Assembly: GCA_003151665.1 (NCBI GenBank)
Contig: PLYD01000106.1
Coordinates: 3,036-19,410, forward strand
Reading direction: 5' to 3'
DNA length: 16,375 nucleotides
Source: Candidatus Dormiibacterota bacterium
Lineage (GTDB): Bacteria; Chloroflexota; Dormibacteria; Dormibacterales; Dormibacteraceae
Each line of letters begins with the position of its first letter. Position 1 is the first letter of the stretch. The notes beneath the pieces were generated by a model. It saw only the letters and a list, made by a program, of their open reading frames with translations, searched no databases and had not been told where the DNA came from. The position numbers and the translations under genes are program-made. Shown in pieces: positions 12,071-16,375 of the stretch.

Positions 12071-13951
12071 ATGGACGTAATGACCCAGCGCGCGGACATA
12101 GACGCCGCTGTTTCAGGCAAGACCGTATGCACGATTTTCGGCGACGCGGCCAAGAAGTGGGCCGATCTTCCTGCCCTCCGCTGGAAGCGTGACGGCGAAT
12201 GGCGGAGCCTTGACTGGAAGGGATACCGGGCTGAGGTCGCAGCGGTCGCGATGGGGCTCAGAGCTCTCGGCTTTGGGCCCGGGCAGTTCGGCTTGATCAT
12301 GGCGCGCAACGTGCCGGAGCACGTGATCGCCGACCTGGGCATCGTCCACGCGGGGGGCGCCGCAGTCAGCGTTTACAACACGCTTGCGCCCGAGCAGGTC
12401 GAGTATCTCGCCAATCATTCCGAAGCCACGGTTGCCTTCGTCGAAGACGAAGCCTTCCTCGCCAAGTTCCTCGAGATTCGATCATCGACGCCTAAGCTGC
12501 GCCACCTCATCCTCATTCGAGGCGAGGCTCCTGAAGGCGTGCTGTCGTGGGATTCGCTGGTCGCCGAGGGCCGCGCCACATATGAGCACGACCCGGCCGC
12601 GTTCGAGGCGGCCGCTCGTGCCGTGGGTCCTGAGGACACCGTCAGCCTGATTTACACCTCCGGCACAACCGGCGCTCCGAAGGGGGTCGTGTACTCGCAC
12701 AACAACATCGTTTGGACCCTGGAGTCAGCCCGCCGGGTCCTGGAGCTGCACAACGAGAAGCTGGTGAGCTACCTGCCCCTCGCTCACGTCGCGGAGCGCT
12801 TCACCTCGCAGTGGGGAAGCATCTACAACGGGCACGAGGTTTACCTCTGCCCCGACGTCGCCGAGCTGTTGCCCTATCTGCTCGAGGCCAGGCCGACCGC
12901 GTTTGTCGGAGTGCCGCGGGTTTGGGAGAAGCTCATGGCCGGCATCAATGCGGGCGTCGGGGCCGAACCCGACGAGGCCAAGCGCCAGATGGCGCAGGGA
13001 GCGCTGGCGGCCTCCATGCAGGCATACCGGTTGCAGCGTGATGGGCAGCGTGTGCCGGCTGAGCTGAACGCGGTGGTCGAGCGGGCGCAGCCGCTGTTCA
13101 TGTTGCTCCGCTCCAAGGTCGGCTTGGACCGCTGCAATCTGGCCATCACCAGCACTGCGCCCTGCAGGCCCGAGGTGCATGAGTTCTGGGCATCGCTCGG
13201 CATGCCGCTGTACGAGGTGTGGGGTATGAGCGAGCTCACAGGGCCTGCAACAACGGTGCCCAAGAACGATCACCGCGCGCCGTCCGTCGGCGTGCCGATG
13301 CCGGGAGTCGAGGCGCGCCTCGGTGAGGATGGGGAGCTGTTGATTCGCGGCGGGAACGTGATGGTCGGTTATTACCGCGACCCGGAAAAGACGGCTGAGG
13401 CGATCGACTCCGACGGTTGGGTGCACAGCGGCGACATCGCCAAGCTCGGGCCGGACGGTCACTACAGGATCGTCGACAGGAAGAAGGAGCTCATCATCAC
13501 TTCCTCTGGCAAGAACATCTCGCCCGCGAACCTGGAGGCGGTGGCCAAGTCGAGCCCGATCATCGGGCAGGCCGTCGCTATCGGCGACGGTCATAGCTTC
13601 ATCACCGTGCTCGTCGTGCTGGATCCGCAGGTTGCCCCCATGTGGGCGAAGGCGCACGGGATCTCGTCCACGTCAATGGCCGAGCTGGCCGAGCATCCTT
13701 CGACGATCGCCGAAGTCCGGCGTGCGCTCACAGTCGCCAACACTCACCTGTCGCGGATCGAGCAGTTCAAGAGGTTCACGATCCTGCCGGCCGAATGGTC
13801 GCCCGAGTCGGAAGAGCTGACGCCGACGATGAAGCTGAAGCGGCGCGTCATCCATGCCAAGTACAAGGACCAAGTCGAAGCCATGTACGCCGATCCGCCC
13901 GGGGGCCATTCTGTGGATTCCGAGCGCAATGGGAGCGTGGCTAAGGGCTAG
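12071..13951 (+). CDS. Long-chain acyl-CoA synthetase (AMP-forming)
   Basis: The enzyme adenylates a fatty acid with ATP and transfers it to CoA. With the ATG at 12071 it has 626 residues. The ANL-family motifs are in order: the P-loop IYTSGTTGAPKGVVYSH (194-210), YLPLAHVAER (234-243), YEVWGMSELTG (381-391), DGWVHSGDIAKL (448-459) and DRKKELIITSSGKNISP (469-485), with a TPTMKLKRR segment near the C-terminus carrying the likely catalytic lysine. The TSSGKNISP wording and overall length resemble FAA1/FadD15-type long-chain enzymes rather than acetyl-CoA synthetase. Chain-length preference cannot be read from the sequence. The TAG stop shares CTAG with the stop of the convergent small gene. The aminotransferase lies 300 bases further on, on the same strand. 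Confidence 0.92.
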   Translation: MDVMTQRADIDAAVSGKTVCTIFGDAAKKWADLPALRWKRDGEWRSLDWKGYRAEVAAVAMGLRALGFGPGQFGLIMARNVPEHVIADLGIVHAGGAAVSVYNTLAPEQVEYLANHSEATVAFVEDEAFLAKFLEIRSSTPKLRHLILIRGEAPEGVLSWDSLVAEGRATYEHDPAAFEAAARAVGPEDTVSLIYTSGTTGAPKGVVYSHNNIVWTLESARRVLELHNEKLVSYLPLAHVAERFTSQWGSIYNGHEVYLCPDVAELLPYLLEARPTAFVGVPRVWEKLMAGINAGVGAEPDEAKRQMAQGALAASMQAYRLQRDGQRVPAELNAVVERAQPLFMLLRSKVGLDRCNLAITSTAPCRPEVHEFWASLGMPLYEVWGMSELTGPATTVPKNDHRAPSVGVPMPGVEARLGEDGELLIRGGNVMVGYYRDPEKTAEAIDSDGWVHSGDIAKLGPDGHYRIVDRKKELIITSSGKNISPANLEAVAKSSPIIGQAVAIGDGHSFITVLVVLDPQVAPMWAKAHGISSTSMAELAEHPSTIAEVRRALTVANTHLSRIEQFKRFTILPAEWSPESEELTPTMKLKRRVIHAKYKDQVEAMYADPPGGHSVDSERNGSVAKG

Positions 13952-14139
13952 CCCCGCGACCTCTTCGCGGTTCGCGCTACCGCAGGTTTGGCCGACAGCA
14001 CGGCTTCGGTGAAAAGCCTGCTGGCGAGCCGGCTCCTGGGCTCACCGGTTCGGTTCGCCAGCGTGACCAGACGCTCGACGACGCGAGGCTCCACGCTCAG
14101 CCGGTACAGCTGCTTGACGACTGGGGTCGTGTCCTTCAT
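13948..14139 (-). CDS. Small protein resembling a ribbon-helix-helix regulator
   Basis: The 63-residue product reads like a CopG/Arc-type fold: a short strand (KQLYRLSV, about 9-16), a first helix (EPRVVERLVTLANRTG, 17-32), then a second helix (EPRSRLASRLFTEAVLSA, 33-50) and a basic tail. ATG at 14139 is chosen because GGAGGA lies about 4 bases upstream. The frame remains open much further, to 14451, but that part is antiparallel to the aminotransferase gene and looks non-coding. The stop overlaps the acyl-CoA synthetase stop tail to tail within one CTAG. No toxin gene is adjacent, so an antitoxin role is unsupported; a local transcription regulator is possible. Fold assignment is by eye and moderate. 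Confidence 0.6.
   Translation of the reverse strand: MKDTTPVVKQLYRLSVEPRVVERLVTLANRTGEPRSRLASRLFTEAVLSAKPAVARTAKRSRG
13954..13970 (+). terminator. Possible hairpin after the acyl-CoA synthetase
   Basis: CCGCGA (13954-13959) pairs perfectly with TCGCGG (13965-13970) over a 5-base loop, 2 bases after the acyl-CoA synthetase stop. It also lies inside the last codons of the convergent small gene. No T-run follows, so its role as a terminator is doubtful. Confidence 0.3.
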
Positions 14140-14252
14140 TCGATCCTCCGCAAAGCTCTTAATGGAATGGACGAGTCGCATAGGATTCTCAAGGCCGGTC
14201 GCCGGAGCGCCAACCCAGCCTGTTAACGCGAGTGGAGGGATGCCCGACCCGA

Positions 14253-15623
14253 ATGGAAGCAACGGCACCGATCGATCGCAGCCGGTTGACTGATCTTCTC
14301 GAGCGCGAACGCGCGAATTACAAGGAACGCAACCCTCGCTCCTTCGCTGCGTATAACGGAGCCCATCACCTCTTTGGACGCGTTCCGATGACCTGGATGA
14401 ACAAGGCGGCAGGCGGCTTTCCCCTCTACGCCGCGAAAGCCCAAGGTGCACGAGTTGAGGACATCGATGGGCACGTGCTCATCGACTTCTGCCTTGGTGA
14501 CACCGGCGCCATGGCCGGCCATTCGCCCAAACCGATGGTCGATGCAGTGGTCGAGCAGATTGCGGTCAAAGGCGGCGTGACCACCATGATGCCCACGGCC
14601 GATGCAGATTGGGTCGGCACGGAGCTGACGCGGCGTTTCGGCCTGCCTTTCTGGAGCTTCTCGCTTACGGCGACCGACGCTAACCGGTGGGCGATCCGGC
14701 TCGCTCGCGCGATCACCGGGCGCCCGAAGATCCTGTTCAACAGCTACTGCTATCACGGCACCGTCGACGAATCCCTGATCGTCGTCGGGCCAGACGGCAA
14801 CGGTGCCAGCCGCGAGGGCAACGTGGGGGCACCCTCTGATGTCACCACGACAAGCAGAGTCGCCGAGTACAACGATCTCGAGGGCCTCGAACGCGAGCTC
14901 GCCAATGGCGACGTTGCCGCGATGCTGATGGAGCCCGCGCTCACCAACATGGGGATCGTGCTGCCGCACGACGGATACCTCGCCGGGGTCAGAGCGGTCA
15001 CGAAGAAATACGGGACTCTTCTGATCAACGACGAGACGCATACCTTCTCGGCAGGGCCGGGTGGTGCGACGCGCGCCTGGGGACTGACCCCAGACATGCT
15101 GACAATCGGCAAAGCGATCGCTGGAGGCATTCCGGTCGGTGCCTACGGAATGTCCAATGAGCTCGCCCAACATCTCGCCAATCGAAGCGACCTCGACATG
15201 GTCGATGTGGGTGGTGTCGGCGGTACCCTGGCGGGCAATCCGGTCTCCATTGCCGCGGCCCGCGCGACACTCGAGCACGTCCTGACCGACAAGGCGTTCG
15301 AGGCGATGATCTCGCTCAGCACCCGCTTTACAGCCGGCGTGCAGCAAGTGATCGATACGCATGAGTTGCCCTGGTCAGTGAGCCAGTTGGGCGCGCGAAC
15401 CGAGTACCGCTTCACTTCGCCGCCGCCCTCGAACGGAACCGAGTCACGTGCAGTGACCGACGGCGAGCTCGAGGACTACCTACACGTGTACCTGGCGAAC
15501 CGCGGGATCCTGATGACGCCATTTCACAACATGGCGCTGATGTCGCCGGCGACGACTAAAGAGGACGTGGACCGGCACCACGAAGTGTTCAGCGAAGCGG
15601 TGGGCGAGCTCGTCGGTGCGTAA
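14253..15623 (+). CDS. Class III PLP aminotransferase, HemL-like
   Basis: This 456-residue protein belongs to the fold-type I, class III group that includes glutamate-1-semialdehyde aminomutase. The PLP lysine is K287 (TIGKAIAGGIPVGAYG, 284-299). D260 in INDETHTF contacts the PLP ring nitrogen, and GGTLAGNPVSIAAA (323-336) matches the HemL GTLSGNP loop. The phosphate-binding segment, usually SGTEA, reads TATDANRWAIRLAR (139-152). The departures from HemL and the long C-terminus suggest an amino-acid or amine aminotransferase rather than haem synthesis. ATG 14253 is preferred; GTG 14232 in frame is an alternative, and the nearest GGAGGG is 13 bases upstream. No tetrapyrrole gene is nearby. Substrate is unknown. 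Confidence 0.85.
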   Translation: MEATAPIDRSRLTDLLERERANYKERNPRSFAAYNGAHHLFGRVPMTWMNKAAGGFPLYAAKAQGARVEDIDGHVLIDFCLGDTGAMAGHSPKPMVDAVVEQIAVKGGVTTMMPTADADWVGTELTRRFGLPFWSFSLTATDANRWAIRLARAITGRPKILFNSYCYHGTVDESLIVVGPDGNGASREGNVGAPSDVTTTSRVAEYNDLEGLERELANGDVAAMLMEPALTNMGIVLPHDGYLAGVRAVTKKYGTLLINDETHTFSAGPGGATRAWGLTPDMLTIGKAIAGGIPVGAYGMSNELAQHLANRSDLDMVDVGGVGGTLAGNPVSIAAARATLEHVLTDKAFEAMISLSTRFTAGVQQVIDTHELPWSVSQLGARTEYRFTSPPPSNGTESRAVTDGELEDYLHVYLANRGILMTPFHNMALMSPATTKEDVDRHHEVFSEAVGELVGA

Positions 15624-15657
15624 CTATTCGGAACCCTTTTGCTAGCCCGGCGGGGTT

Positions 15658-15676
15658 GGCCGGGGTCCCCCCGGCC
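15658..15676 (+). terminator. Candidate terminator of the aminotransferase gene
   Basis: GGCCGGGG (15658-15665) pairs with CCCCGGCC (15669-15676) over a TCC loop, 34 bases after the stop codon. The stem is very strong. The following ATAACTCTGTT has only scattered T residues, so it is an imperfect intrinsic terminator. Confidence 0.45.
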
Positions 15677-15787
15677 ATAACTCTGTTGCTCGCACCGCCA
15701 AGCCGTGGCCTGGCGAAACTCTTTCGTCATTCATCACATACCGGGGGAGAGAGCAGAGCCTGCGGCGAAGCCGCCCCGTTGACACTC

Positions 15788-15811
15788 AGAGAGGACCGAC
15801 TGGTCCTTTCT
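15788..15811. terminator. Candidate terminator hairpin after the phosphatase gene
   Basis: AGAGAGGACC (15788-15797) pairs with GGTCCTTTCT (15802-15811) over a GACT loop, with one G-T pair. It begins 6 bases beyond the phosphatase stop. The plus-strand side is followed by CATATTTC and so is mildly T-rich; the minus side is not. It may serve either gene. Confidence 0.4.
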
Positions 15812-15817
15812 CATATT

Positions 15818-16375
15818 TCAGTTGGTCAGCTTTGAGCGCAGCGTAGAAATATCGGCAGCTGTCATGCCCGCCGCCTCGAGGTAGCCCTCCACCCCTCCCC
15901 ATCGCTGGTCGAGGTGCTCCAGCACGCCGACGATCCTTTCGGGCGGGCAGACGAGGTCCTGGCGCATCTCGTCGACGAGCTCCGGTGGGGCCGCCGCGAG
16001 CCATTCCTGGTAACGCGTCGCCATCTGAGCATCGGTCTCGGCATAGTCCGCCGCGATCGAGTCGGCGTCAACTCCCGCCAGAGAAAGGCTCATCGCCGCC
16101 ACCATTCCCGTCCTGTCCTTGCCGGCGAAGCAATGGAAGGCGGCGGCGCCGTCGGTCCTGGCTAATGCTGTGAAGATCCCCCTGAAAGCGTCCCCACGGC
16201 GGTCGAGCATCATCAGGTAGCGGTCGAACATGTCCGGCGCCTCGGCCAGCTTGCGCATGGTCGCGTCGTCGACCAGGGGCAGGTGGGTGTACGTGGGCGC
16301 AGGCCCGCCAAAGGGCTCCAGCGCGGCGAATGGGCTAGGCGATGATGCGACCTCGGACTCGCTTCTCAGGTCGAT
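15818..16375 (-). CDS. Tyrosine/serine protein phosphatase (5' end beyond window)
   Basis: The visible 186 codons run in frame to the window edge, so the start is missing. The first residues, IDLRSESEV, match the strand that opens the Y_phosphatase3 (bacterial protein tyrosine/serine phosphatase) family. The catalytic loop is HCFAGKDRTG, a C-x5-R signature with the nucleophilic Cys at about residue 82 of the visible part. The GKDRTG wording is that of the lipid/protein phosphatase group including MptpB-like enzymes. After it comes an all-helical tail (ADYAETDAQMATRYQEWL, and LEHLDQRWGGVEGYLEAAG) typical of the family. No signal peptide can be judged. Substrate is unknown; phosphotyrosine, phosphoserine or phosphoinositide are all possible. 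It converges on the aminotransferase gene. Confidence 0.9.
   Translation of the reverse strand: MDLRSESEVASSPSPFAALEPFGGPAPTYTHLPLVDDATMRKLAEAPDMFDRYLMMLDRRGDAFRGIFTALARTDGAAAFHCFAGKDRTGMVAAMSLSLAGVDADSIAADYAETDAQMATRYQEWLAAAPPELVDEMRQDLVCPPERIVGVLEHLDQRWGGVEGYLEAAGMTAADISTLRSKLTN

Larger units (their letters stand above)
15624..15817. other. Convergent intergenic region with three hairpins
   Basis: This gap of 194 bases separates the 3' ends of the aminotransferase (+) and the phosphatase (-). I see no gene in it. It holds a perfect 8-bp GC hairpin (15658-15676), a 5-bp hairpin GCGGC-GAA-GCCGC (15762-15774) and a 10-bp hairpin (15788-15811). This is what is expected between convergent transcription units. 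Confidence 0.6.

Noticed and set aside
14240..14293. 17-codon leader frame after GGAGGG, overlapping the aminotransferase start
   Set aside because: GGAGGG directly abuts this ATG with no spacing, and the peptide (MPDPNGSNG...) shows no regulatory feature. Chance is likely.
14140..14451. Longer form of the small RHH-like gene
   Set aside because: The extra part is antiparallel to the aminotransferase coding sequence and has no plausible fold; GGAGGA sits just before ATG 14139.
15779..15784. TTGACA as a plus-strand -35 box
   Set aside because: No -10-like hexamer at 16-18 bases downstream and no plus-strand gene follows; it would read into the 3' end of the phosphatase.

Overview
The window is 16.4 kb of high-GC bacterial DNA with compact, mostly same-strand housekeeping genes. 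GTG starts and four-base gene overlaps are frequent. The mix (CdaA/CdaR with GlmS, AcpS and NnrD joined in one protein, Alr, TsaE, and a SigR/RsrA-like redox sigma pair) suggests an uncultured Terrabacteria-type lineage such as Chloroflexota/Dormibacterota or a relative of Actinomycetota. That placement is inference; no rRNA or other phylogenetic marker was tested. No tRNA, rRNA, CRISPR array or phage gene was seen.

Layout. From 11953 down to position 1, every gene except one transposase is on the minus strand. In transcription order these are: a two-segment membrane protein with a possible PH-like domain; argF; cdaA (c-di-AMP synthase); cdaR (its YbbR-type regulator); glmS; an acpS-nnrD fusion; alr; an ECF sigma factor with a zinc anti-sigma factor (SigR/RsrA type); an unrecognised 121-residue protein; then, beyond a complete IS481-family element (1825-3017), thiE, thiL and tsaE (cut by the window edge). 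Tight overlaps (argF/cdaA, cdaA/cdaR, acpS-nnrD/alr, sigma/anti-sigma, thiE/thiL, thiL/tsaE) point to translational coupling and a few long operons.

Right-hand part. On the plus strand lie a long-chain acyl-CoA synthetase (12071-13951) and a class III, HemL-like aminotransferase (14253-15623). A small minus-strand gene resembling a ribbon-helix-helix regulator (13948-14139) sits between them. At the right edge is a minus-strand tyrosine/serine protein phosphatase whose N-terminus runs off the window.

How the genes fit together. GlmS, Alr and the CdaA/CdaR pair all bear on cell-wall precursor supply and turgor control. AcpS charges acyl carrier protein and NnrD repairs hydrated NAD(P)H. The SigR/RsrA-like pair would add a thiol-oxidation response. 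The thi genes and tsaE form a separate small operon.

I did not find a convincing undescribed multi-gene system. The most useful oddities are: thiE without a normal start codon, the AcpS-NnrD fusion lacking NnrE, a SigR/RsrA-like switch embedded downstream of alr, an intact IS481 element inserted at a CTAG that is also a gene's stop codon, and a HemL-like enzyme with an altered phosphate-binding motif.
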